Of a DNA stretch of 38,595 bases, positions 18,094 through 26,177 are shown piece by piece. Positions within the stretch are counted from its first letter, which is position 1, and each line of letters opens with the position of its first letter. Origin of the DNA: JBBDMW01 sp040878005 (lineage in GTDB: Bacteria; Chloroflexota; Dehalococcoidia; Lucifugimonadales; Lucifugimonadaceae). The notes beneath the pieces were generated by a model. It worked only from the letters and a program-made list of their open reading frames with translations, had not been told where the DNA came from and ran no database searches. The stretch is taken from the NCBI GenBank assembly GCA_040878005.1, contig JBBDMW010000010.1, positions 1-38,595 on the forward strand. Direction: 5' to 3'. Position numbers and translations under genes: made by a program.

Positions 18094-18792
18094 ATGAGCG
18101 AGATAACAGACGTCTCAGGACGCGTGAGTATCTCAGATGCAGAGAGAAAGATGCCGATTAAGGTGATAGTAGTCGATGATCACCCTGTAGTTCGGCGGGG
18201 CCTGGTATCGGTGCTGAATGCCCAGCCCGATATCCAGGTGGTTGGTGAGGCCGAAGATGGGGCGGTGGCGCTCGACCAGGTCAGGCGCCTGCGTCCAGAA
18301 GTTGTTCTCATGGACCTTCAAATGCCAGGCATGGATGGCGTGGAGGCCATTGAGAAGATCAGGGACGATGCGCCCGACACACGGATCATCATTCTCACGA
18401 CTTTTGAGACAGACAACTACATCTTCCGTGGCGTGGAGGCAGGGGCGAGCGGCTACCTGCTCAAGGATGCCTCATCGGAGGAGCTCATAGAGGCGATCCG
18501 TGCTGTGCAGCGAGGCGAGTCACCCGTGGAGCCGCGGGTTGCCTCCAAGATATTGGAGCGCCTGTCTACCGGGTCGATGGCCTCTCCTGAGCAGGAAACG
18601 TTGTCAGCCCGGGAGTTTGAGGTTCTGCAGTTGCTTGCCAGCGGCGCTACCAACAAGGAAATTGCGGAGAAGCTGTTCCTGACTGAGAACACCACGAAGT
18701 CCCACCTCCGTCACATCTACGACAAGCTGGGTGTACGTGGCAGGACCCAGGCGCTGCTTGAAGCCTCCAAGAGAGGTCTCATAGACATCTAG
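18094..18792 (+). CDS. NarL/LuxR-family response regulator
   Basis: This is a 232-residue two-component regulator. The receiver domain (about 22-140) has the acidic pair D28/D29, phospho-acceptor D74 (LMDLQMPG), T102 and K124. The C-terminal LuxR-type helix-turn-helix (about 165-225) contains LSAREFEVLQLLASG and TNKEIAEKLFLTENTTKSH. It should bind DNA as a dimer after phosphorylation by a partner kinase. No kinase gene adjoins it; the kinase at 30530-32257 is of the HisKA type usually paired with OmpR-like regulators. Start ATG 18094 has no clear ribosome site; ATG 18151 (MPIKVIVV), behind AGAGAGAAAG, is an equally good start. Confidence 0.9.
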   Translation: MSEITDVSGRVSISDAERKMPIKVIVVDDHPVVRRGLVSVLNAQPDIQVVGEAEDGAVALDQVRRLRPEVVLMDLQMPGMDGVEAIEKIRDDAPDTRIIILTTFETDNYIFRGVEAGASGYLLKDASSEELIEAIRAVQRGESPVEPRVASKILERLSTGSMASPEQETLSAREFEVLQLLASGATNKEIAEKLFLTENTTKSHLRHIYDKLGVRGRTQALLEASKRGLIDI

Positions 18793-19364
18793 GGCTTCGC
18801 CGCGCATACCTCCTCCTCCACCCTTTGGTCGTCAAGGGCGGCTGGGAGATGTTGTTTCACGCCGAAATAACAGGGCGGAGCATCGCGCGTGCCCTGGATA
18901 TTTGCGTGTCTCATTTTGGCTGGTTGCCTCAGCCAGTTGCCATGTGGTAGCAGTTCGCTTGGCGGTTCAGGCTGCTTCCACATAAGGGTGCCGAACTGGC
19001 CGCTCCTAACCCTTCAGGTCCCCCCGGTCACACGGGCGGTTGACTTGACTATCAACCGCCCGGGTCTTTTCGTTACGCGTCCTACGCGAGACGCTGGGTT
19101 TCACCGATGGGCTAATACCTGCCGGTTGCTATACCAGCGCCAATTCATTAGTTGGCAAGTTTCTGAACGTTGATGAAAAACATTGACTTCGTTCGTTCAC
19201 TGGCAATCATGTGATCGGAACACTTGATGTTGCTGGACGGAAGTGGATGTAACCGTAGCGTTGGCAGTCGAACAGAATAGTGCTCAAGTTGCCTCGCAGG
19301 ACTGGTTACAAGGTGTGAATTGTTAGCATGTAATTGGTTTATAGGTAGGAGAGGGGATGAACGG
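18793..19364. other. Long intergenic region
   Basis: No gene is supported over these 572 bases. The region contains the terminator at 19033-19070 and, at 19173-19214, a 13-codon frame MKNIDFVRSLAIM that resembles the first residues of acyltransferase-3 proteins. From about 19180 the sequence is visibly richer in A and T than its surroundings and probably carries the promoter of the small zinc-ribbon gene. Confidence 0.5.
19033..19070 (+). terminator. Rho-independent terminator
   Basis: CGGGCGGTTGA (19033-19043) and TCAACCGCCCG (19052-19062) form a perfect 11-bp stem with an 8-base loop, followed by GGTCTTTT. It reads as an intrinsic terminator on the plus strand. It lies 240 bases after the response regulator stop, so that transcript may have a long 3' tail or a small RNA may end here. 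Confidence 0.7.
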
Positions 19365-19550
19365 ATGACTTTGGATCAAAGGTGCCCAAAGTGCAACCAG
19401 CCGGGCGTTCAGACGGGATACGGGCTGTTCGGACTATATGCCAGGTGTGATTCATGTAGCTGGCTGGATGACCTGGATGAGGTCGAGGTAGAGGACGCCG
19501 TGACGAGTGAAGAGCAGGACACGCGCTCCATGGAATCTTCCCGCAACTAA
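19365..19550 (+). CDS. Small zinc-ribbon protein
   Basis: The 61-residue protein has two CxxC knuckles, C7/C10 (CPKC) and C28/C31 (CDSC), 17 residues apart, then an acidic tail of Asp and Glu. This is a classic rubredoxin-like zinc-ribbon layout. GGAGAGGGG precedes the ATG at 19365; an in-frame upstream start at 19320 has no ribosome site. The partner, whether nucleic acid or protein, is unknown. A second tiny zinc-ribbon gene follows at 19716. Confidence 0.65.
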   Translation: MTLDQRCPKCNQPGVQTGYGLFGLYARCDSCSWLDDLDEVEVEDAVTSEEQDTRSMESSRN

Positions 19551-19715
19551 GCCAGGTCATAAACCGGCGGCCGGTTGCCGGGGGCGCCGAAAACCTCCTT
19601 GGTCCTGCCGTTTTGTAGAAGCCGTCAACTTCATGGCTGGCATTGTCAGGCGTCGGGGCACGACGAGCACGGGCCGGATGACGTGGGTGATCCGGGTCAG
19701 AAAGGATGAACCCGA

Positions 19716-19874
19716 ATGACAGCCAAAGTATGGCCCAGGGCCTGCCGCAGTTGTGCAGGGGACTTGATCCTGTCACCGCAGGCCGAAAGCGATGACCTGG
19801 AGTTGAAGTGCCTCCAGTGCGGCAGGACCGCATACGAGATCACAGCGGACGCAGTCAAGGCCGCGGCCGCGTAA
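19716..19874 (+). CDS. Very small zinc-ribbon protein
   Basis: The frame encodes 52 residues with CRSC (C10, C13) and CLQC (C32, C35), a second CxxC-CxxC ribbon like that of the gene upstream. AAAGGA lies about ten bases before the ATG. The ATGA at 19716-19719 overlaps the stop of a 28-codon frame starting at ATG 19633 (MAGIVRRRG...), which could be a coupled leader peptide, although that frame has no ribosome site. GC use at third positions fits the genome. The function is unknown; it may be a translation- or transcription-linked zinc protein. Confidence 0.55.
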   Translation: MTAKVWPRACRSCAGDLILSPQAESDDLELKCLQCGRTAYEITADAVKAAAA

Positions 19875-19904
19875 GACCTTGCGGGGTCAGCCTGGTGAGT
19901 GAGA

Positions 19905-22040
19905 TCAATCGTCCCGTATGACCGCCAGTATGTCCCGGCCAAACTTCTTCACCTTGGCTGACCCCAGGCCCCACACCCCTGACAGTTGCCGGATGTCTGA
20001 AGGACGCCGCGCCACCAGCTCCCGCAATGTGCGGTTGGAGAAGATGGTGAACGCCGGGACGTCATCACTGTGCGCCCTCGTGACGCGCCATTCTCTCAGG
20101 CGCTGATAAAGCGGGTCATCCAGCACGTCCTCATCGGCGCTGGTTCCTGATGGCCGGAAGGCTCGCCCGGCAGAGGGCGCAATGCGCTCCTGCGCACCCG
20201 GGTGGTCATGTTCCCACTGGCGGATGAGGTCCAGTATGTGGTCGCCAAACCACTCCGCCTTGACGTCGCCGATGCCCCACGTCTGCAGCAACTCATCATT
20301 ATTGCGCGGCCGGTGAGTGGCCAGGTCACGCGCCGTTTTCGCATCGAACAAGTCGTGCGGCGCCCGTTTGAACAACTGGGCGAGACGCCTGCGCAGATCG
20401 AGGATGGAATCGTGCAGGTCCGTTGGGTATGCAGATGTAGACGGGCTTCCCCTGTGCAGGCATAGGTCACAGTTGTCACAGGAATCCTTGGCATCTTCGC
20501 CGAAGTACCTGAGAATGGCGGCCCGGCGACAGGATGACGATTCGGCGTACTCCACCATCTGGCGCAGCCGCTCCTCTGCATATTTCCTGTGGCCGCTGAT
20601 ATTCGTTGTGTCTATTGGCGCCCTGGGGTCGAGCGACATCAGCCGCTTGCCGGATGCGTCTACGAGGCCGGAGGAGCGCAGCGCAGTCAGCGTGGATGCG
20701 TATCCGTCTTCCCCGGCACGGTCAAACGCTGGCATCAGGAACGTGCCGTCGCCACTGTCAATATGGTCTGCCGCCAGGCGCATCCACGTGGCCCGGACGG
20801 TCTGGTCATCCGGGTGCGCCCTGTCAATGAAGAACTGCTGGAAAGTCGAGTCACGCGGCCCGTACAGCAGCGTGCATTCTGCCGTGTCGCCGTCGCGGCC
20901 GGCACGACCGGCTTCCTGGTAGTACGACTCGATGCGCCCGGGCATGTTGAAGTGCACCACGAACCGGACATCCAGCTTGTTCACGCCCATCCCGAAGGCA
21001 GTTGTGGCGACGATTACATGGACCTCATCCAGCGCGAAGCGCCGTTGAACCGTACTCCGCACCTGCCTGTCCATGCCGGCGTGATAGGCAGCCGCCTTAA
21101 TGCCGGAGGCCTGGAGTGTCTCCGCGATGTCATCTACGGCGCGCCTGCTGCGGGCGTATATGATCCCGCTCTGGCCGCGCCGGGCTGAAAGATAGTCCTG
21201 GAGCCACGCTTTGCGGTCATCGATGGCCGCGATGTGCTCCACGCTGAACTTCAGGTTTGGGCGGTCAACCGAAGTGGCGACTATGGCGGCGCGTCCTTTG
21301 AGGCCGAGACGCTCCACGATGTCCTGCCTGACCATTGGCTCCGCTGTGGCGGTCAGCGCCAGGGTCCGCGGTGACCCAAGCCGCTCGCGAACTGAGCCAA
21401 GGGACAGGTAGTCGGGGCGAAAATCGTGGCCCCACTCGGAGACACAATGAGCCTCGTCTATGGCCAGCAGGTTGACCCCGGCCCGCGCCAGTCCGCTCAC
21501 GAATCTTTCGTTGCCCAGTCCCTCTGGAGACACGTAAAGAAGATCCAGTTGCCCGCGTACGAAGTCCAGGTACGTGTTGTTGCGCTGGGCCAGTGTGAGG
21601 TTCGAGTTGATGAACGCCGCTGCAATGCCGGATGCCTGGAGCGACTCCACCTGGTCCTGCATGAGTGCGATGAGGGGCGACACCACCACGGTGCGTCCAG
21701 CCGCGAGAGCGGGCAGGACGTAACACATGCTCTTACCGCGACCCGTGGGCATGACGGCGAGGACGTCGCTATGCGCCAGTTGTGAGAGCACTTCTGGCTG
21801 ACCCTCACGGAAGTCCGGGTAGCCGAACCTCTCGTCAAGGATCGTGCGGTATGCATCCAGGTCGCTCGTGAACACAAGGTTCGCAGTTTCAGTAGACGTC
21901 GCGTCAATCCCTTCGGCGTAATGCGTTGGCCTTGCCTGCTGGCCGGTGCTGGCGGGTCGGCGGGTCGGCGGACACGCACGGCTCGCCTGGATGTCGAGTG
22001 ATGACAGTAGTTCCTCATGACCATAGCACTGGCAGGGCAT
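19905..22040 (-). CDS. recQ: ATP-dependent DNA helicase RecQ
   Basis: The 711-residue superfamily 2 helicase unwinds DNA 3'-5' in repair and recombination. Walker A is MPTGRGKS (97-104), DEAH is at 195-198 and the aromatic loop SEWGHDFRPDY follows. Motif VI reads YYQEAGRAGRDG. The zinc cysteines are C504, C521, C524 and C527. Two HRDC domains follow, about 542-609 and 644-711, each ending with a GxGxxKxxxFG turn. The winged-helix RQC domain normally between the zinc site and HRDC seems absent, since HRDC1 begins about 15 residues after the last Cys. The first 55 residues look unstructured, so the true start may be later, for example GTG at residue 56. Confidence 0.9.
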   Translation of the reverse strand: MPCQCYGHEELLSSLDIQASRACPPTRRPASTGQQARPTHYAEGIDATSTETANLVFTSDLDAYRTILDERFGYPDFREGQPEVLSQLAHSDVLAVMPTGRGKSMCYVLPALAAGRTVVVSPLIALMQDQVESLQASGIAAAFINSNLTLAQRNNTYLDFVRGQLDLLYVSPEGLGNERFVSGLARAGVNLLAIDEAHCVSEWGHDFRPDYLSLGSVRERLGSPRTLALTATAEPMVRQDIVERLGLKGRAAIVATSVDRPNLKFSVEHIAAIDDRKAWLQDYLSARRGQSGIIYARSRRAVDDIAETLQASGIKAAAYHAGMDRQVRSTVQRRFALDEVHVIVATTAFGMGVNKLDVRFVVHFNMPGRIESYYQEAGRAGRDGDTAECTLLYGPRDSTFQQFFIDRAHPDDQTVRATWMRLAADHIDSGDGTFLMPAFDRAGEDGYASTLTALRSSGLVDASGKRLMSLDPRAPIDTTNISGHRKYAEERLRQMVEYAESSSCRRAAILRYFGEDAKDSCDNCDLCLHRGSPSTSAYPTDLHDSILDLRRRLAQLFKRAPHDLFDAKTARDLATHRPRNNDELLQTWGIGDVKAEWFGDHILDLIRQWEHDHPGAQERIAPSAGRAFRPSGTSADEDVLDDPLYQRLREWRVTRAHSDDVPAFTIFSNRTLRELVARRPSDIRQLSGVWGLGSAKVKKFGRDILAVIRDD

Positions 22041-22128
22041 GCGCCGAAGCCAATTGTCGCTGCCAAAGATGGGGCACGTCCAAACTTACGCCCTGTGAGT
22101 CACCCGGCGGCGGGGCGTTGAGTCAGCG

Positions 22129-22158
22129 TTGACACGGGTCACATCCCCTGTGTTATCG
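22129..22158 (+). promoter_or_regulatory. Possible sigma-70-type promoter
   Basis: TTGACA (22129-22134) is followed after 18 bases by TTATCG (22153-22158). It lies about 115 bases before the Vps62-like gene, in the divergent gap with recQ. The -35 match is perfect; the -10 match is modest. Confidence 0.4.
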
Positions 22159-22273
22159 GGGGATACATCACGGTGATCGCCGCGGCAGGCACTCCCGTAC
22201 AGCGTGCTCCTAGACGTTGTGCCCACATACATCTACCATTTGCCGCCTAACGCAATGATCAATAGGTGATGTC

Positions 22274-23449
22274 ATGCAGGCAGAAACATCGGCTGACCAC
22301 AGCACAGGACAGATCAATATGGAACGCCATGAGCTTGCGCAGCACCTCGCTGAGACGTTTGCGCCCACGCTGGTCATCTACCCTGAGGACCGCGCCAAGC
22401 GGCCCTATGACGAGCGCCGGATACTCGAAGTTGAGGAGATGGGCGACTATCAGCCGTGTCCCGTTGACCTGGCGCTGGATAATTTCCGGCTGTACAGGCA
22501 GGGGCTGGTTTTCCGTGCAATCGGCGAGAAATTCCAGGGCCGGCCTGCACGATTCTCCACTGAACTCCAGTGGCTGCAGGACATGATTCTCAACGAGACC
22601 GATTTGGACGACTCTGAGATAAACCTTACTGGGGTTGAGCACGACCGCCCATCCACAGCATGGGACCAGTATTTCTTCCTTACCCCTGACCGCGAAGGTG
22701 GCATGGCACGGCTGCCGGAGCCACATCCGGTGGTTGTGTACGCCCGGGTGATCTCAGCGCAGGATGTTCAGCCGCCGGCGGCCAGCCTCGCGGACGGCAC
22801 ATATACGCCGGAAGACGTTGCCATCCAGTACTGGAGCTTTTACTACTACAACCACTTCTGGAACCTGCATGAGATCGACTGGGAGCTTGTGACAGTAATT
22901 GTCCGGCCGGATGGACAGGGAAATTGGCAGCCCATACGGACCGGGTATTCGGCACACGTTTCTGGCACAAGGCGGGAGTGGCAGGATGTTTTAACCAATC
23001 CCGACAATCCCAACTCACCCCTGGTGTTTGTATCCGCAGGGTCGCACGCCCAGTACTTTGATCATGACGAAAAGGGCTATGCAATCGTTGCCCGTGAGAT
23101 CCGCAGGTTTGCATGGCTCAGGCGGTTCCTGGCCTGGATAGTCAGGATCAACATATCCGACATGCTCAGCCGCCGAATGGTGGATGTTGTTCCGCCCAAT
23201 GAGAAGCGGTTCCATCTTCGGCCAAAAGTGGTTTTAATGCCGAAATCTGCGCCAGTTGATGATCCGCAGTGGTGGTGGATGAACTACAAGGGCAGGTGGG
23301 GCGCCAAGCCCAGGCGGATGATAGACCTGGGCAACCCTGACAGGACGCTGCTGACAGAGGGGCCGAGGGGGCCGTGGCTCCAGGGTAACCGGTGGAGTGA
23401 TCCATTTGCGTGGGTCCAGGGCCTTCATGTTGATGACCCAACTCACTAA
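22274..23449 (+). CDS. Vps62-like protein
   Basis: The 391-residue protein resembles the Vps62 (vacuolar sorting protein 62) family in its centre. Around 188-215 it has YWSFYYYNHFWNLHEIDWE, the tyrosine-rich strand followed by H-x-x-DWE. Downstream come a Y-x-AHVSGTRREW strand and PLVFVSAGSHAQYF, matching the family's core motifs. The family is spread through fungi and bacteria and its biochemistry is unknown. No signal peptide is seen, though basic/hydrophobic stretches (RRFLAWIVRI) could touch membranes. It leads a plus-strand set with the GMC oxidoreductase (47-base gap) and hydrolase A, so a role with lipids is inferred. Confidence 0.65.
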   Translation: MQAETSADHSTGQINMERHELAQHLAETFAPTLVIYPEDRAKRPYDERRILEVEEMGDYQPCPVDLALDNFRLYRQGLVFRAIGEKFQGRPARFSTELQWLQDMILNETDLDDSEINLTGVEHDRPSTAWDQYFFLTPDREGGMARLPEPHPVVVYARVISAQDVQPPAASLADGTYTPEDVAIQYWSFYYYNHFWNLHEIDWELVTVIVRPDGQGNWQPIRTGYSAHVSGTRREWQDVLTNPDNPNSPLVFVSAGSHAQYFDHDEKGYAIVAREIRRFAWLRRFLAWIVRINISDMLSRRMVDVVPPNEKRFHLRPKVVLMPKSAPVDDPQWWWMNYKGRWGAKPRRMIDLGNPDRTLLTEGPRGPWLQGNRWSDPFAWVQGLHVDDPTH

Positions 23450-23496
23450 ATGCTTGAGGGTGAACCAGCGCTCATTCCCGCACCGGAGGCCTGTTG

Positions 23497-25089
23497 ATGG
23501 CTGCTGATTTCGACGCCGTTGTGATCGGCTCCGGCTTCGGCGGAGCCGTCACGGCGTGCCGCCTTGCCGAGGCAGGTTACCGCGTCCTGGTGTTGGAGCG
23601 CGGCCGCAGGTGGGAGGCCAGCCAGTACCCGAGAACGGCCTGGGACGCCTGGATCTGGGACAACTACCGGCCAGAGACGAAGAACGGCTGGATAGACCTC
23701 CGCATATTCCCGCACATGACGGTGGCACAGGGCGCCGGCGTTGGAGGGGGCTCGCTCATATACGCCAACATCTCTGTGGACGCCAAGTCGGATACGTTCG
23801 ATCATGGCTGGCCGCAGGAGATCACTTTCGAGGAACTCAAGCCGCACTACAAGTGCGTGGGCCAGATGATGAACGTCCAGAGGCTCCCCGAGGGGCAATG
23901 GACCGAGCGCACGAAACTGATGAAGGAGGCGGCGGAGAAACTTGGCTACGGCGACCGCTTTCAGCCTCTGGACCTGGCAGTCACCTTTGACGCTGATTGG
24001 AAGTATGACCTGCCGGACCCGCATAACGAGCGTCATTCAAGGCGTTTCACCAATCCACAGGGCCGTGAGCAGGGCACATGTGTACACCTGGCGAACTGCG
24101 ACATCGGCTGCGAGGTGGGCGCAAAAAACACTCTGGACCTGAACTACCTTGCACAGGCCGAGAACCACGGCGCAGACGTGCGTCCGCTGCACCTGGTCAA
24201 CACCGTCGAGCCTGTGGGTGACGGATACCGCGTGAGCTTCGACCGGCTTGAGGATGGTGTTCGGCATCCTGGCAGTGTGATTGGACGGTTGGTGATCGTG
24301 GCCGCCGGGTCGCTTGGGTCTACGGAGCTGATGCTTCGCTGCCGGGATGAATACGGGACGTTGCCCAACGTTAGCGGGTTCCTTGGCAGGAACTGGAGCA
24401 GCAACGGGGACTTCCTGACTCCAGCCTTTCACAGTGGCCGCCGGGTTTCTGCAACACGAGGGCCGACCATCAGCGCTGCCATTGATTTCGTTGGCGACCG
24501 CAGCATCGACGGGCATCACTTCTTCATTGAGGATGGCGGCTTTCCAGACGTGATGGGAAACTGGCTGGAGAACCGCGCGGGCAAGGTGCCACTGCGCTTC
24601 CGCCACGCCATGCTGGTGCGGTCCATCCGGTATGCACTCCGTCAGCGTGATCCGCTATCGACGATGATGCCGTGGTTCGCCCAGGCAAGGGATGCCGCCA
24701 ATGGGACGCTGCGCATGCGCAAGCGCTGGCGGTTCTTCGGCAAGAAGCGGCTGCACCTGGATTGGGACATCAAGGAGTCCGAAAAGACCATGAACGCAGT
24801 GGTGGACATGCACAAGCGACTGGCCGAGGCAACCGAGGGCAAGCCGTATGTGCCGCCAACGTGGACCTGTGCCAGGGACCTTGTGACTCCCCACCCACTT
24901 GGCGGCTGCAACATGGGCCAGTCTCCAGAAGACGGCGTGGTGGACCACACCGGTGAGGTATTCGGCTACCGCAACCTGTTCGTGATCGACGGCGCAATTA
25001 TTCCCGAGGCTCTTGGCCTCAACCCTTCCAAGACCATTGCCGCTCTGGCGGAGCGTTCTGCTGGGATAATTGTCCAACAGGGCCGCTGA
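23497..25089 (+). CDS. GMC-family flavoprotein oxidoreductase, cholesterol-oxidase-like
   Basis: The 530-residue enzyme binds FAD through GSGFGG (11-16) with E34 ending the second strand (LERG). GAGVGGGSLIYANI is the FAD-contacting loop of the cholesterol oxidase branch. HPLGGCNMG (466-474) carries the catalytic His, and the NPSKTIAALAER end motif is also typical. Class I cholesterol oxidases turn 3-beta-hydroxysterols into 3-keto-4-enes; the true substrate here could be another sterol, hopanoid or alcohol. There is no Tat signal, so it is likely cytoplasmic. GGAGG (23485-23489) lies seven bases before ATG 23497; a TTG at 23494 is less likely. It precedes hydrolase A by 23 bases. Confidence 0.85.
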   Translation: MAADFDAVVIGSGFGGAVTACRLAEAGYRVLVLERGRRWEASQYPRTAWDAWIWDNYRPETKNGWIDLRIFPHMTVAQGAGVGGGSLIYANISVDAKSDTFDHGWPQEITFEELKPHYKCVGQMMNVQRLPEGQWTERTKLMKEAAEKLGYGDRFQPLDLAVTFDADWKYDLPDPHNERHSRRFTNPQGREQGTCVHLANCDIGCEVGAKNTLDLNYLAQAENHGADVRPLHLVNTVEPVGDGYRVSFDRLEDGVRHPGSVIGRLVIVAAGSLGSTELMLRCRDEYGTLPNVSGFLGRNWSSNGDFLTPAFHSGRRVSATRGPTISAAIDFVGDRSIDGHHFFIEDGGFPDVMGNWLENRAGKVPLRFRHAMLVRSIRYALRQRDPLSTMMPWFAQARDAANGTLRMRKRWRFFGKKRLHLDWDIKESEKTMNAVVDMHKRLAEATEGKPYVPPTWTCARDLVTPHPLGGCNMGQSPEDGVVDHTGEVFGYRNLFVIDGAIIPEALGLNPSKTIAALAERSAGIIVQQGR

Positions 25090-25112
25090 ACCGCCGGGGC
25101 CTGCCAGGAAAG

Positions 25113-26165
25113 ATGGACGTGATGGTCACTGCCGTTCGAAATCTCAAAGAGACGATCGTACCGTTCACTGCCACCGATGGCTTTGAATGCAACCTGTTGC
25201 ACGTTGAAGGGCCGGCGCCTCCAACCAAAGGCCCGGTGATGCTTGTGCATGGTGCAGGTGTGCGGGCGAACATTTTTCGGGCGCCGGTAGATCAGACGCT
25301 GGTGGATATGCTGGTCGACAGCGGCTATGACGTGTGGCTGGAGAACTGGCGGGCGAGCATAGACTTTGCGCCCAACCAGTGGACGCTGGACCAGGCCGCC
25401 ATCCACGACCATCCTCAAGCGGTCAACAAGATCATGGAGCAGGCAGGAGCCGACTCGATCCAGGCGGTAATCCACTGCCAGGGGTCTACCAGCTTCATGA
25501 TGGGTATTGCTGCCGGCTTGATGCCCGGGGTGCGGACAGTGGTGTCGAACGCGGTGTCGCTTCACCCGGTGATTCCAAGGTTATCCAGTTTCAAGATGGC
25601 ATCGCTCATCAGGCTTGTCGGGTCGCAGTACCCGTACATGAACCCGCAGTGGGGGCTGGATGCGGACACCTGGCAGGCGAAGCTGGTATCCCTCTGGGTG
25701 GGCCTGACGCATCATGAATGCGACAACGCTGTATGCAAGCAGGCCAGTTTCACGTACGGGATTGGGTTTCCAACGCTCTGGGAGCACGACCAGCTTAACG
25801 AGGCCACCCATGACTGGCTCACGCATGAGTTCGCTGAGGTGCCCCGCAGCTTCTTCCAGCAGATGAACCGCTCTGTTGCGGAAGGGGCGCTGGTGTCAGT
25901 GGAGAGCGATCCAAGGCTGCCAGCGTCTTTCGCTGAATACACGCCGCAGACGGACGCCCGTTTCGCATTCCTGGCCGGCGAGTTGAACCGTTGTTTCCTG
26001 CCGGAGAGCCAGCAACGCACTTACGAGATGTTCGACGCGATGCGGCCAAACTACCACTCAGTGCATGTGCTGCCGGGCTACGCTCACCTGGACGTGTTCA
26101 TGGGAAAGAACGCAGCGCAAGACGTCTTCCCCATCATCCTGGATGAATTGGACAAGCCGGTTTGA
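25113..26165 (+). CDS. Alpha/beta hydrolase A (PhaC/lipase-like, Cys nucleophile)
   Basis: The 350-residue alpha/beta hydrolase belongs to the type found next to or fused with GMC oxidoreductases. VMLVHGAG (42-49) forms the oxyanion region. The nucleophile elbow reads VIHCQGS, putting Cys122 where Ser usually sits, as in PHA synthases. The catalytic His is H325 (GYAHLD). The acid position, Asp in the paralogue (D297), is Arg293 here (ELNRCFLP). A C-x-N-x-V-C signature (203-208) is shared with the second hydrolase at 28407-29474. Activity is likely altered or depends on a partner. AGGAAAG precedes the ATG closely; ATG 25122 is an alternative. Confidence 0.82.
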   Translation: MDVMVTAVRNLKETIVPFTATDGFECNLLHVEGPAPPTKGPVMLVHGAGVRANIFRAPVDQTLVDMLVDSGYDVWLENWRASIDFAPNQWTLDQAAIHDHPQAVNKIMEQAGADSIQAVIHCQGSTSFMMGIAAGLMPGVRTVVSNAVSLHPVIPRLSSFKMASLIRLVGSQYPYMNPQWGLDADTWQAKLVSLWVGLTHHECDNAVCKQASFTYGIGFPTLWEHDQLNEATHDWLTHEFAEVPRSFFQQMNRSVAEGALVSVESDPRLPASFAEYTPQTDARFAFLAGELNRCFLPESQQRTYEMFDAMRPNYHSVHVLPGYAHLDVFMGKNAAQDVFPIILDELDKPV

Positions 26166-26177
26166 ACCTGCTGCTGC

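Noticed and set aside
18889..19173. 94-codon frame beginning like a lipoprotein signal (CLILAGC)
   Set aside because: It runs straight through the strong terminator stem and has no coherent protein after the first 20 residues.
19633..19719. 28-codon frame MAGIVRRRG... before the second zinc-ribbon gene
   Set aside because: No ribosome site; mentioned only as a possible coupled leader because of its ATGA overlap.
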